64,000 bases of DNA, taken from contig CAYNOR010000005.1 of NCBI GenBank assembly GCA_964398915.1, positions 1 through 64,000 of the forward strand. Direction: 5' to 3'. Of this stretch, positions 26,685 through 37,077 are shown piece after piece. The notes under the pieces were generated by a model. It was given only the letters and a program-made list of their open reading frames with translations, was not told where the DNA came from and made no database searches. The position numbers and the translations under genes were made by a program. This DNA is from Tichowtungia sp964398915 (GTDB lineage Bacteria; Verrucomicrobiota; Kiritimatiellia; Kiritimatiellales; Tichowtungiaceae). How positions within the stretch are numbered: position 1 is the stretch's first letter; each line of letters opens with the position of its first letter.

Positions 26685-27248
26685 ATGAAAACCGTTCGGA
26701 CCATATGGATAATCGTCATCACAACCCTGCTGATGACGATTACCTGTCCGGGACAGACAGTCCGCCTTACGAATCTGGATACAGCGTACGGACGTCTGGG
26801 TTTTACGCTGTCTCCATCGGGTGCCGTTTCGGATTACTCGTGTTCGGTTGAGTGGCGCTCAACACTCAGTACAGGGGCGTGGACTAATTCCTGGTATCAA
26901 CCGTTTGTTCCGTTCCCTCAGACCAACGGAATGTTTTATGCCACACTTCCCCGGTTCTTCCGGATTCGTTGTGAGGAGGGTCAGGCCGCAAATACTGTGC
27001 CGGCAGACTATACCGTTACGGGAGTTATCCCGTCGCACACAACCGGCGGGCTGATCTGCTGGACGAATAACGGCAACACCAGCCTCATCTATCATATCGA
27101 ACAGATGACGAATGCAAACGGAGTCTGGCAGGGCCAGTGGAACAGCCGGACGAATATTCACACCACGGCAATCGTTACAAACTTCGTCGATATCCCGCTG
27201 TTTTTCAGAGTGGTGACCATCACGGTCAGCGGCGAACTTCCCTGGTAA
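26685..27248 (+). CDS. Secreted protein of unknown function
   Basis: The product of 187 residues starts with an N-terminal signal peptide (TIWIIVITTLLMTITCPGQ) and continues as a beta-rich, Trp/Thr/Asn-rich domain with two segments of similar pattern (SCSVEWRSTLSTGAW; LIYHIEQMTNANGVWQGQW). This is reminiscent of PEP-CTERM-associated or choice-of-anchor secreted proteins, but it has no sorting tail. It lies 17 nt after the Gly-tailed gene and is the last gene of the adhesin operon. Confidence 0.6.
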   Translation: MKTVRTIWIIVITTLLMTITCPGQTVRLTNLDTAYGRLGFTLSPSGAVSDYSCSVEWRSTLSTGAWTNSWYQPFVPFPQTNGMFYATLPRFFRIRCEEGQAANTVPADYTVTGVIPSHTTGGLICWTNNGNTSLIYHIEQMTNANGVWQGQWNSRTNIHTTAIVTNFVDIPLFFRVVTITVSGELPW

Positions 27249-27328
27249 CAGGGCCGTCCTCCGAATATCGGCGAGAAGATGTAGCAGTCAGAACAGCACC
27301 CGTTGCTGCTTAACCGAATTGATTCTAC

Positions 27329-30300
27329 ATGAAAAATGTTTTGTTACATCTTCAACGCCGGATACAGGTCGGCGAACCGCCTTTGCGGGCCGAACTGTTC
27401 AGTGTCGAACAATTGTCCCGCCATGCCAAATCGCTTGCCGCCCATCACCAGATTGTCACCCGGAAAGGGTTCAACCGTCTGCTGTCCCGGCTGGGGCATA
27501 ACGAGGATATCCTGCGAGCCTTCAATCGCTCGACGCTGGACGTCAATCCAAGCCGGCGCATTACCCCGGCTGCCGAATGGCTTCTCGATAATTTCTATCT
27601 GATTGAAGAGCAGATTCAATTGGCCCGGCGGCATCTTCCCCGTGGCTACAGCCGCGAACTGCCCCGTCTGGTGAACGGCTCTTCAGCCGGACTGCCGCGC
27701 GTTTACGATATTGTACTCGAACTGATCTCTCATGTGGATGCACAGATTGATGCGGGGCCGCTCAGCGCTTTCATCGCCGCTTATCAAACGGCGGACTCTT
27801 TGAAACTGGGCGAGTTGTGGGCCATTCCTATCATGTTGCGTCTGGGGTTGATTGAAAATCTCCAGCGCGTGACCACCCGGTTGAACATCGCCAGAAGGGA
27901 TCTAGACCTTGCGGATCTGTGGGTAGACCGTTTGCAGGAAATGGCGGAAAAAAATCCGGCCCAGCTCGTGGTGGTCGTAGCGGACATGGCAAAATCGGAA
28001 ATCCCCCTTTCCAGTTCGTTCGTGGCGGAATTCTGTCAGCGTTTATCACAGCACAGTCCGGTGCTGCACCTCGCACGAAACTGGCTCGAACAGCGACTCG
28101 TCGAACATGGATTGTCCATCGAACAGCTGGTTCACATGGAGAGTCAGAATCAGGCTGCCGACCAGGTTTCCGTCAGCCATAGCATCGCCAGTCTGCGTTT
28201 TTTGAGTGCCATGGACTGGAAGGAGTTTGTAGAAACCCTGAGTCGAGTCGATGAGACCTTGCGATCCGATCCGGCCGACGTTTACAACGACATGGATTTT
28301 ACCACCCGCGACCGTTATCGCCATTCCGTCGAGTTCCTTGCCCGGCACAGCCGCCTCCCGGAGGCGGACGTTGCACGGTACGCTATCCAGCTGGCGGCAG
28401 ACAGTGCCCGGCAGAAAGGACATAAAGACCGGACCGCCCACGTGGGTTTTTATTTGATCGGCAAGGGCCTGCCGGTGCTGGGGCGCATGGTGAATGTGCG
28501 CCGGCCCGGGAGAACAGTTATCGAACAGAATATCCGCCGTTGCCCGCTACTGTTTTATGCGGGTGGTATCGGGCTGCTCACAATCCTCGCGACGGCCGGG
28601 TTTATGTGGCAGGCCCGAACACTCGGGGTGCATGGATGGAACCTCGTTTTCTTCGCGCTGGTCTTTCTCCTGTGCGCCAGCCAACTGGCGGTGGCGCTGA
28701 TGAACTGGTTGTCTGCACTACTGGTTAAACCCTGCCTGCTGCCCCGTCTGGACTTTTCATCCGGCATCACACCGGACTGCCGCACAATGGTCGTTGTTCC
28801 TACGATGCTCACGAGTCCGGAAGGCGTTGACCACCTCATCGAAACCTTGGAGATTCATCATCTTGCGAATCGGGACCCGCATCTTCACTTCGCCTTGCTG
28901 ACCGATTTTCGCGACGCTTCAGCGGCGATCCTGCCGGGCGATAACCTGCTGGTACAACGGGCCCGGGCCGGAATCGAAATGCTCAACCGGAAATATTTCT
29001 CTAACGCACGGGATCTCTTTTTTCTGTTTCACCGTCCTCGCCGCTGGAACCCCGGTGAAGAGTTATGGATGGGTTACGAGCGCAAGCGGGGCAAGCTCAC
29101 CGAGTTCAACGCGCTGCTCCGCGGCGGAGCGCTTGAATGCTTTTCTGAAATCGTTGGAGAGACCGCCATTCTGCCGGCCATCAAGTATGTCATCACACTC
29201 GATACCGACACACAGCTTCCGCCTAACGCCGCCCGGCAGCTTGTCGGTACAATGGCCCATCCGTTGAACCGCCCGGGGTTCGATGCCGTACACGGGATTG
29301 TCGCCGAAGGATACAGCATTCTGCAACCGCGCGTCGGCGTGAGTCTGCCGGGAGCCCGGCGCTCATGGTTCGTCCGGCTGTTCGCCGGCGATGCAGGCAT
29401 TGATCCATACACACGGGCAGTTTCCGATGTGTATCAGGATGTTTTTCAGGAAGGTTCTTTTATCGGAAAAGGAATTTACGATGTGGATGCTTTCGAGCAG
29501 GCCATGACCGGACGCTTTCCGGAGAATACGGTGCTCAGCCACGATTTGCTGGAAGCCTGCCACGCCCGCTCGGCCCTCGTAAGCGATGTGGAATTCTACG
29601 AAGAATATCCGTCGCGTTACAACGTGGACATGGATCGGCGGCACCGCTGGATTCGCGGCGACTGGCAGATCACGCAATGGCTCCTGCCGCGGGTTCCCGG
29701 TTCGGACGCCCGGCGTATTGCCAATCCTCTTTCCAGGCTGTCCCAGTGGAAAATTTTCGATAACCTGCGGCGCAGTCTCGTTCCTGTCGCCCTGCTTCTC
29801 CTTCTGCTGGGATCCTGGTTTCTTCTGCCTGAACTTGGCGGACATGGATTGTTGCTGGTTCTTATCCTCATCCTGCTTCCCGGATTTTTGTCTGCACTGA
29901 TTAATCTGATTCGCAAACCGGCTGATCTGCCGTGGGCCATGCATCTGCGGGGAGAAGCCGGATCCGGCGGGCGGCAGCTTGGACAGATATTTCTCACCTT
30001 GGCTTTTTTACCCTACGACGCGTTTATCAGTCTGGATGCCATCGGAAAAACGCTGCTGCGTATGTTAATCACTCACAAACGCCGGCTCGAATGGCAGCCG
30101 TCGAGTGATTCCGAGCTGACCAAACGCGCCGACCTCATCGGTTTTTATGCCACTATGTGGATTGTGCCGGTTGTCGCGCTGGCCGCCGGACTTTATCTGT
30201 CCTCCATAGAACCGGATCAACTGTTTTCGGCTCTGCCGCTCCTGGGTATCTGGCTGACCGCTCCATGGATCGCCTGGCGGATCAGTCAGCCGATCGAATC

Positions 30301-33300
30301 CGCAACGCCGGATTTGACCGGCGAGCAATTAAGTTTTCTGCGCCGCATCGCCCGCAAGACGTGGTATTTTTTTGAAACCTTCGTCACCGCTAAAGAAAAC
30401 TGGCTGCCGCCGGATAATTTTCAGGAAGTGCCATCGCCGGTCATCGCTTCGCGGACTTCGCCTACGAATATGGGGCTGGCGCTGCTCGCCAATCTGGCCG
30501 CCCGCGATTTCGGCTATCTTTCGACGGGCGGCTTGATTCAGCGCACACAAGATATGTTTGCCACCATGCAACGACTGGAGCGGCACCACGGCCATTTCTA
30601 CAATTGGTATGAAACCCGCACGCTTCAGCCCCTTCTCCCGCTTTATGTATCCAGCGTGGACAGCGGCAATCTGGCGGGACATTTGCTGACGCTCGGCTCC
30701 GGGCTGAGAGAACAGGCCGACGAACCGATTTTTACGCCGCAGGTTTTTCCCGGACTGCGCGACACAATAGGAATTCTGAAGGAGCTGGTCAGCGAAAACC
30801 GGGAGCTGGAAGCACTCGATGCAGACTTGGCACAAGCTCCTTCCGGTTTGCAGGCGGCGTTTGCTTTGCTGAAAAAAGCGACGGAGCAAGCGACCTTGAT
30901 TGCGGCGGCGCTGGCGAACAGAGAAGAAAACCTCGCCGGGTGGGCACAAACGTTACAGCAAAATTGCGAGGAGCATCTGGCGGATCTGCTTTTCATTGCG
31001 CCACATTTTGATGGACTCGAACGGGCGCCCACCTTGCGCGAAGTCGCCGCCTTTGAGCACGGGGCCGGAGACCCTGCCCGCCAGCGCCTGCTGACCTTGG
31101 AAGCGCTGGCTGTACAAAGCGACGAACTGGCCGCGATGGATTTTACTTTTCTGCTCAATCCCGCGAGAGATCTGTTTTGCACCGGGTTCAATGTCACAGA
31201 GCGCCGGTGTGACAATAGCTTTTATGATCTGCTGGCCTCAGAAGCCCGCTTGTGCAGTTACGTGGCCATTGCGCTGGGGCAGATTCCGCAGGATCACTGG
31301 TTTTCAATGGGCCGTCTGCTCGTCGCTTCGCGCGGCGAACCGATTCTGGTTTCGTGGAGCGGCTCGATGTTTGAATATCTAATGCCGCTGCTGGTCATGC
31401 CGAACTATGAAAACACGCTGCTTGATCACACCTGCAAGGCGGCGGTGAAACAGCAAATTGAATACGGGAAACTATGCGGCGTGCCGTGGGGCATTTCTGA
31501 ATCGGCCTATAACCGGACAGACGTTCATCTGACTTACCAATACCGCGCTTTCGGCGTGCCCGGGCTGGGTTTGAAACGCGGATTGGCCGAGGATCTGGTG
31601 ATCGCTCCGTACGCCACCGCCATGGCTCTGCTGGTCGCGCCGCGCGAAGCGTGTATCAACCTGCAACGGCTGGCGGACGAAGGGCGCACAGGCCTCTATG
31701 GTTTCTACGAATCCGTGGACTACACGCCGTCGCGTCTGCCCCCGGATGAAACCAGCGCCACAATCCGATCTTTTATGGCGCATCATCAGGGAATGAGTCT
31801 GCTGGCACTGACCGATCTGTTGCAGGCCCACTCAATGCAGCGGCGCTTTATGGCTTGTCCGCTGCTCAAAGCGGCGGATCTTCTGTTGCAGGAGCGTGTG
31901 CCGAAAATCGCCGCAAGCGTGTTCGCCGAAGATTCGGCGCCGGAACCTTCGCTGACCCTTGCTGACGAAAGCGTCATGCGCGTTTTCACAAACCCGACCC
32001 CGCCTGCACCGGATATTCATTTGTTGTCCAACGGACGCTATCATGTCGCCATCAGCAGTGCAGGCGGCGGCTACAGTCGCTGGCGCGACCTGGCGGTCAC
32101 CCGCTGGCGCGAAGATGCCACGCGCGATTGCTGGGGAACTTTTGTTTATGTGCGCGATCTGGCCACGGGTGAATTCTGGTCTACAGCGTATCAACCTGCG
32201 TTGCGCACAACCAAAGGGTACGAAGCAATTTTCACACAGGCGCGGGCGGAGTTCCGGCAACATCATAACGGTCTCGAAATCCATACCGAGATCAGCGTGT
32301 CTCCGGAAGACGATGTAGAATTGCGGCGCATTACCCTCACCAACAGTACGTCCACGACTCGCGTCATTGAGCTGACCAGTTACGCTGAAGTGGTGCTCGC
32401 CCTTCCGGCGGCCGACACAGCGCACCCCGCTTTCAGTAATCTGTTTGTGCAAACCGAATTCGTGCCGGCCTCCTCCGCGCTGCTCTGCACCCGCCGCGCC
32501 CGTTCCAAAGAAGAAGTCCCGCCGTGGCTACTGCATTTGATGCTAAACCAAAGCGATGATCCCGGAAACCTCTCCTGCGAAACGGACCGCTCCCGGTTTG
32601 TCGGGCGCGGCGGGACGCCGGCCGCCCCTGCCGCCATGCAGAGCCTGTCGCCTTTATCCAACACCGTCGGTTCCGTGCTCGACCCCATCATTTCGTTGCG
32701 GCGTACCGTTTCGTTGCCGCCTCACGGAACGGCCATCATCGATCTGGTTCTGGGTGTGACCGAAACCCGCGATGCCGCGCTGGCCTATGTGGAGAAATAT
32801 CAAAGCGCCCGCATGGCGGATCGCGCCTTCGATCTGGCGTGGACGCACAGCCAGGTAACCCTGCACCAGCTCAACGCCACCGAGGCGGAAGCGCAACTCT
32901 ACGGCCGTCTGGCCGGTGCGTTGATTTATGCCGACCCCGCCCGCCGGGCCAGCTCCAGCGTGTTGCGCAATAACCGGCGCGGTCAAAACAGTCTTTGGAG
33001 TTACGGCATTTCGGGCGACTCGCCGATCGTCCTGCTCCGTATCAGCGACCCGGCGAAGATCGAGATTGTCCGGCAGCTCATCCGGGCTCACTCGTACTGG
33101 CGGATGAAAGGGCTGACCGTCGAATTGGTCATCTTGAACGAGGATGTTTCGGTTTATCATCAGTCTCTGCACGACCAGATCACCAGTCTGATTGCGTCGG
33201 GCATTGAAGCGCAAATGCTGGACAAGCCGGGCGGTATTTTCGTCCGCCGTCTCGAACAAATCCCCAACGAAGACCGCGTGCTGTTACAATCGGCCGCGCG

Positions 33301-35836
33301 GATTATTCTAGACGACGAGAAAGGCTCGCTGACGGAACAGCTGGAGCATCGCAGTGTTTTGGAGCCCGTGATCCAGGCGCTGCCCATCACACGTTCTAAA
33401 CAGGTCTATCCGGTTGCGGCGACGCCGGAGCGGAAGCTGATTTTCCAGAACGGTTTGGGCGGGTTTACCCGCGACGGCCACGAATATATTATCACTCTTC
33501 TGCCCGGCCAGATGACTCCGGCTCCGTGGGTGAATGTGCTGGCCAATCCATACTTCGGAACGGTGATCTCCGAAAGCGGTTCGGCATACACGTGGGTGGA
33601 AAATGCTCATGAATTCCGGCTGACACCTTGGAGCAACGATCCGTTGATGGATACTGCGGGCGAGGCGTTCTACATTCGCGATGATCAGACCGGACAGATT
33701 TGGTCGCCAACGCCGCTGCCTGCACGCGGTAACACGCCCTATGTCATTCGCCACGGTTTTGGCTACACCGTGTTCGAGCATACCGAAAACGGTATCGCCT
33801 CCGAGTTGTGGGTTTATGTGGCGATTGATGCGCCGGTGAAATTCGCGGTTTTAAAAGTGCGTAACGTCTCAGGCCGTCCGCGCCGCGTATCGGTCACCGG
33901 CTATTGGGAATGGGTTCTGGGCGACCTGCGGCACAAGAGCCTGCTGCACGTGCAAACCGAAGTAGACCTCAAGACCGGCGCCTTGCTGGCGCGTAATTAC
34001 AACAACACCGAGTTCCCCGGACGCATCGTGTTTATTGACGTGAACGATGCAACACGCACGCTGACCGGAGACCGGAAAGAGTTTATCGGCAGAAACGGAA
34101 CGCTGGCGCACCCGGCGGTGCTCAAACGCGTCCGCCTTTCCGGCAAGGTCGGCGCGGGACTTGATCCGTGCGGCGCCGTGCAAGTTGCGTTCGATTTACC
34201 GGACGGACAGGAACGCGAAAGCAGTTTCCGTCTCGGAGTCGGCCGGAATGCGGGGGAGGTGCAGAACCTGATCCAGCGGTTCCGCCGCGCGGATGCCGGA
34301 CGCGGTGCGCTCGAAGCCGTCTGGGCGTATTGGAACCGGACCCTCGGCGCGGTGAATGTGGATACGCCCGATCCCGCTGTGAATGTAATGGCAAACGGCT
34401 GGTTGCTGTATCAAACCTTGAGCTGCCGTGTCTGGGGTCGTACGGGATTCTATCAATCCGGCGGTGCCTACGGATTCCGCGACCAGTTGCAGGACGTGAT
34501 GGCGCTGGTGCATGCCGAACCGGCGCTGACCCGCGAGCATCTGCTGCGCGTCGCCACGCATCAGTTCCGCGAAGGCGATGTGCAGCATTGGTGGCATCCG
34601 CCCGCCGGGCGCGGTGTGCGGACGAATTTCTCTGACGATTTCCTGTGGCTGCCCTACGTAACCTGCCGGTACGTTTCATGCGTCGCCGACACCGGCGTAC
34701 TCGACGAAAAAGTTCCGTTTCTGGAGGCCCGGCAGGTTAAGCCGGAGGAGGAAGCGTACTATGATTTGCCGAACCGCTCCGAAGAGTCGGCCACACTTTA
34801 TCAGCATTGCGTGCGCGCCATTGAACGCGGACTGAACTTCGGCGGGCACGGGCTGCCGCTGATCGGCTGCGGCGACTGGAATGACGGCATGAACCGGGTG
34901 GGCAACCAGGGCCGCGGTGAAAGTGTCTGGCTGGCTTTCTTTCTGTACGATGTGCTCATCCGGTTTGCCGGACTGGCGCGTTCACGCAAAGACAACGCCT
35001 TTGCCGACCGTTGCGTCACTCAGGCACAACAGCTGCAAAAGAATATCGAGCAGCACGCCTGGGACGGTGAATGGTATCGCCGCGCCTACTTTGACAACGG
35101 CGAACCGCTCGGCTCCCGTACGAATCCGGAATGTCAGATTGATTCCCTGCCGCAAAGCTGGTCGGTACTCAGCGGGGCCGGTGATCCGGTTCGTTCCCGT
35201 AAAGCGATGCAAGCCGTGGATCAACGGCTGGTCCGGCGCGCCGCCGGACTGATTCAAGTGCTCGATCCGCCTTTCGACAAATCGCCGCTCAATCCCGGCT
35301 ACATCAAAGGCTACATTCCCGGCGTACGGGAAAACGGCGGCCAATACACCCACGGCGCCATCTGGACCGCCATGGCTTTTGCGCAAATGGGCGACAGCGA
35401 TCGGGCCTGGGAATTGTTCAACATGATCAATCCCATCCATCACGGCGGAACCCCTGAACAAATCGCCACCTACAAAGTGGAGCCGTATGTCGTCGCTGCG
35501 GACGTCTATGCCGTCGCGCCGCACGCCGGACGGGGCGGCTGGACCTGGTACACCGGTTCGGCCGGCTGGATGTACCGGCTGCTGATCGAAACGCTGCTGG
35601 GCGTAAATCTGGAGGGCGGTCAATTGCGGCTCGAACCCCGCATGCCGGAAACCTGGACGACGTACAAAATCCACTACCGCTACCGGCAAACGGTTTATCA
35701 CATCACCATCAACCGGCTCGCGAAAGATTCGGCAGACGAAGCGCGACTGTCTCTCGACGGACAGAATCTTTCCGGGAAAACCATTCCTCTACAAGACGAC
35801 CACCAGGAACATATCGTTGAAATGAACATCCGCTGA
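27329..35836 (+). CDS. Cyclic beta-glucan synthase-like giant enzyme (GT84-GH94)
   Basis: At 2,835 residues it is close to the 2,867 of Brucella Cgs and has the same plan. After an N-terminal region come membrane spans near residues 408-460, a GT84 domain with TLDTDTQLP and RRHRWIRGDWQITQW, more spans near 815-860 and beyond, a glucoamylase-like region (YRAFGVPGLGLKRGLAEDL), and a C-terminal GH94 phosphorylase domain with catalytic Asp in GCGDWNDGMN. It should polymerise UDP-glucose into cyclic beta-1,2-glucan, a periplasmic osmoprotectant. The linkage type is inferred from family membership. No palindromic promoter is seen directly upstream. Confidence 0.9.
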   Translation: MKNVLLHLQRRIQVGEPPLRAELFSVEQLSRHAKSLAAHHQIVTRKGFNRLLSRLGHNEDILRAFNRSTLDVNPSRRITPAAEWLLDNFYLIEEQIQLARRHLPRGYSRELPRLVNGSSAGLPRVYDIVLELISHVDAQIDAGPLSAFIAAYQTADSLKLGELWAIPIMLRLGLIENLQRVTTRLNIARRDLDLADLWVDRLQEMAEKNPAQLVVVVADMAKSEIPLSSSFVAEFCQRLSQHSPVLHLARNWLEQRLVEHGLSIEQLVHMESQNQAADQVSVSHSIASLRFLSAMDWKEFVETLSRVDETLRSDPADVYNDMDFTTRDRYRHSVEFLARHSRLPEADVARYAIQLAADSARQKGHKDRTAHVGFYLIGKGLPVLGRMVNVRRPGRTVIEQNIRRCPLLFYAGGIGLLTILATAGFMWQARTLGVHGWNLVFFALVFLLCASQLAVALMNWLSALLVKPCLLPRLDFSSGITPDCRTMVVVPTMLTSPEGVDHLIETLEIHHLANRDPHLHFALLTDFRDASAAILPGDNLLVQRARAGIEMLNRKYFSNARDLFFLFHRPRRWNPGEELWMGYERKRGKLTEFNALLRGGALECFSEIVGETAILPAIKYVITLDTDTQLPPNAARQLVGTMAHPLNRPGFDAVHGIVAEGYSILQPRVGVSLPGARRSWFVRLFAGDAGIDPYTRAVSDVYQDVFQEGSFIGKGIYDVDAFEQAMTGRFPENTVLSHDLLEACHARSALVSDVEFYEEYPSRYNVDMDRRHRWIRGDWQITQWLLPRVPGSDARRIANPLSRLSQWKIFDNLRRSLVPVALLLLLLGSWFLLPELGGHGLLLVLILILLPGFLSALINLIRKPADLPWAMHLRGEAGSGGRQLGQIFLTLAFLPYDAFISLDAIGKTLLRMLITHKRRLEWQPSSDSELTKRADLIGFYATMWIVPVVALAAGLYLSSIEPDQLFSALPLLGIWLTAPWIAWRISQPIESATPDLTGEQLSFLRRIARKTWYFFETFVTAKENWLPPDNFQEVPSPVIASRTSPTNMGLALLANLAARDFGYLSTGGLIQRTQDMFATMQRLERHHGHFYNWYETRTLQPLLPLYVSSVDSGNLAGHLLTLGSGLREQADEPIFTPQVFPGLRDTIGILKELVSENRELEALDADLAQAPSGLQAAFALLKKATEQATLIAAALANREENLAGWAQTLQQNCEEHLADLLFIAPHFDGLERAPTLREVAAFEHGAGDPARQRLLTLEALAVQSDELAAMDFTFLLNPARDLFCTGFNVTERRCDNSFYDLLASEARLCSYVAIALGQIPQDHWFSMGRLLVASRGEPILVSWSGSMFEYLMPLLVMPNYENTLLDHTCKAAVKQQIEYGKLCGVPWGISESAYNRTDVHLTYQYRAFGVPGLGLKRGLAEDLVIAPYATAMALLVAPREACINLQRLADEGRTGLYGFYESVDYTPSRLPPDETSATIRSFMAHHQGMSLLALTDLLQAHSMQRRFMACPLLKAADLLLQERVPKIAASVFAEDSAPEPSLTLADESVMRVFTNPTPPAPDIHLLSNGRYHVAISSAGGGYSRWRDLAVTRWREDATRDCWGTFVYVRDLATGEFWSTAYQPALRTTKGYEAIFTQARAEFRQHHNGLEIHTEISVSPEDDVELRRITLTNSTSTTRVIELTSYAEVVLALPAADTAHPAFSNLFVQTEFVPASSALLCTRRARSKEEVPPWLLHLMLNQSDDPGNLSCETDRSRFVGRGGTPAAPAAMQSLSPLSNTVGSVLDPIISLRRTVSLPPHGTAIIDLVLGVTETRDAALAYVEKYQSARMADRAFDLAWTHSQVTLHQLNATEAEAQLYGRLAGALIYADPARRASSSVLRNNRRGQNSLWSYGISGDSPIVLLRISDPAKIEIVRQLIRAHSYWRMKGLTVELVILNEDVSVYHQSLHDQITSLIASGIEAQMLDKPGGIFVRRLEQIPNEDRVLLQSAARIILDDEKGSLTEQLEHRSVLEPVIQALPITRSKQVYPVAATPERKLIFQNGLGGFTRDGHEYIITLLPGQMTPAPWVNVLANPYFGTVISESGSAYTWVENAHEFRLTPWSNDPLMDTAGEAFYIRDDQTGQIWSPTPLPARGNTPYVIRHGFGYTVFEHTENGIASELWVYVAIDAPVKFAVLKVRNVSGRPRRVSVTGYWEWVLGDLRHKSLLHVQTEVDLKTGALLARNYNNTEFPGRIVFIDVNDATRTLTGDRKEFIGRNGTLAHPAVLKRVRLSGKVGAGLDPCGAVQVAFDLPDGQERESSFRLGVGRNAGEVQNLIQRFRRADAGRGALEAVWAYWNRTLGAVNVDTPDPAVNVMANGWLLYQTLSCRVWGRTGFYQSGGAYGFRDQLQDVMALVHAEPALTREHLLRVATHQFREGDVQHWWHPPAGRGVRTNFSDDFLWLPYVTCRYVSCVADTGVLDEKVPFLEARQVKPEEEAYYDLPNRSEESATLYQHCVRAIERGLNFGGHGLPLIGCGDWNDGMNRVGNQGRGESVWLAFFLYDVLIRFAGLARSRKDNAFADRCVTQAQQLQKNIEQHAWDGEWYRRAYFDNGEPLGSRTNPECQIDSLPQSWSVLSGAGDPVRSRKAMQAVDQRLVRRAAGLIQVLDPPFDKSPLNPGYIKGYIPGVRENGGQYTHGAIWTAMAFAQMGDSDRAWELFNMINPIHHGGTPEQIATYKVEPYVVAADVYAVAPHAGRGGWTWYTGSAGWMYRLLIETLLGVNLEGGQLRLEPRMPETWTTYKIHYRYRQTVYHITINRLAKDSADEARLSLDGQNLSGKTIPLQDDHQEHIVEMNIR

Positions 35837-35861
35837 TTGAATCCCGGCTCCCGGCAGCGAG

Positions 35862-37019
35862 TTATTTTTGGCGGATCAGCTTCGACTCTTCGTCGTAAAC
35901 ATAATCGATGATTTTACCGGAAATAATCAGCTCAATGGCTTCCTCGATTACCGGAAGCGGTGCCATAAACCATTCGCGGGGAGTGTATCGCTTGCTGTCC
36001 CTGTCAAAAACGTCCACCTCAAGGCAAACCTTTCCGAAAAACCGATGAAGCAATAGCTCCAGCTTTTGCGGATTGAGGTTATAGCACTCGAAGGTTTCAA
36101 GGATGTGAACCTTTGCCATTAGATAAGTCGGATCGTCTTCAGCATTCTTGACCCGTTCCTTGACCGGCACCGTGCTGAACCCGATTTTGTAGAGGTCTTT
36201 GAGTGCCGCAATCTGCGGATCGGTACTCAGTGAACGCAGAATATAAATAAAGCCGGTCTGGCCGTCTTCATCGGTAATGTTATTCAAATCATCCATCAGC
36301 CGGTCTTCGTGCTCCGTAATGCGCCTGCCATCCTTGTACAGGTTGCGGGCAAGGGAACGAAGCAGCAGGTCTCCTTCTGTTCCGTTTTCGAAAATGCAGC
36401 GCAACCGGGCGTTCACCTTTTTGTTTTTCTTCTCTTTTTCGCCCACATCGGCAACGTACACCATCACGCCGCGCAGAATAAAAAACTCACCGGCCTGAAT
36501 CTGCTGCTCATTCACAAACGGACGCAGAATGCGTTTGCCGGACTGTAAATCAACGTGGCACAGCTTAAACAATGGCTCAAAACGGCTGAAATCTTTGCAG
36601 GGCTGGCGCTGGGCCACATAGTCGGGCGCTTCAATATTCTGCGGCACGTTGCGCAGGGTGAAAATGCTGTCCTCCTCACTGTTGCCCAGCAGATTCAGAG
36701 CATCATCCTTCAAGATGTCGTCAATGGATTCCGGCTGCTTAACCGGGACTAAAAGGCCGAACTCATCCAGATCAATCAATGCCTTGGCTTTCTCTGAATC
36801 CTTCCGAAGGCTGGAAAGCCGCATCGCCAGTTTCGCTTCCTGCATATTAGCCAGATCGTTATCCGGCTCGCGACCCTGCTGCCGGTAGAACTCCGCTATC
36901 TCATAAAAAGATTCGACCAGCCGCTCATCCTCCGTCAGGCCGTTCGACTGCTTCGGCTTAACGGTGAGCAGTCCGAGGTCATCATCCTCAATCAATTCGA
37001 GCAGTGTTTCTTTTTCCAT
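35862..37019 (-). CDS. GIY-YIG (T5orf172/Mug113) domain protein
   Basis: The C-terminal third of this 385-residue protein (from about residue 255) reads GFIYILRSLS, YKIGFSTVPVKERVKNA and LELLLHRFFGKVCL, the T5orf172 variant of the GIY-YIG nuclease fold. The N-terminal half is acidic, charged and unrecognised. It is the last gene of the minus-strand island, 56 nt after the helicase. In the absence of any other recognisable nuclease in the island it is the best candidate for the DNA-cutting subunit (inference). Confidence 0.82.
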   Translation of the reverse strand: MEKETLLELIEDDDLGLLTVKPKQSNGLTEDERLVESFYEIAEFYRQQGREPDNDLANMQEAKLAMRLSSLRKDSEKAKALIDLDEFGLLVPVKQPESIDDILKDDALNLLGNSEEDSIFTLRNVPQNIEAPDYVAQRQPCKDFSRFEPLFKLCHVDLQSGKRILRPFVNEQQIQAGEFFILRGVMVYVADVGEKEKKNKKVNARLRCIFENGTEGDLLLRSLARNLYKDGRRITEHEDRLMDDLNNITDEDGQTGFIYILRSLSTDPQIAALKDLYKIGFSTVPVKERVKNAEDDPTYLMAKVHILETFECYNLNPQKLELLLHRFFGKVCLEVDVFDRDSKRYTPREWFMAPLPVIEEAIELIISGKIIDYVYDEESKLIRQK

Positions 37020-37041
37020 AAAGCGTCCAAAGCCATTTCAT

Positions 37042-37077
37042 CATCCGACATTCAAAATTCGATATTCGAAATTCCTC
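37042..37077. repeat. Heptad-like attcgaa/attcgata repeat
   Basis: The gap between helicase and GIY-YIG genes contains cattcaaaattcgatattcg and then aaattcctca, a run of near-heptamers. A related ttcgatattcgatattta lies at 9212-9229. These look like short dispersed repeats rather than signals. Confidence 0.45.
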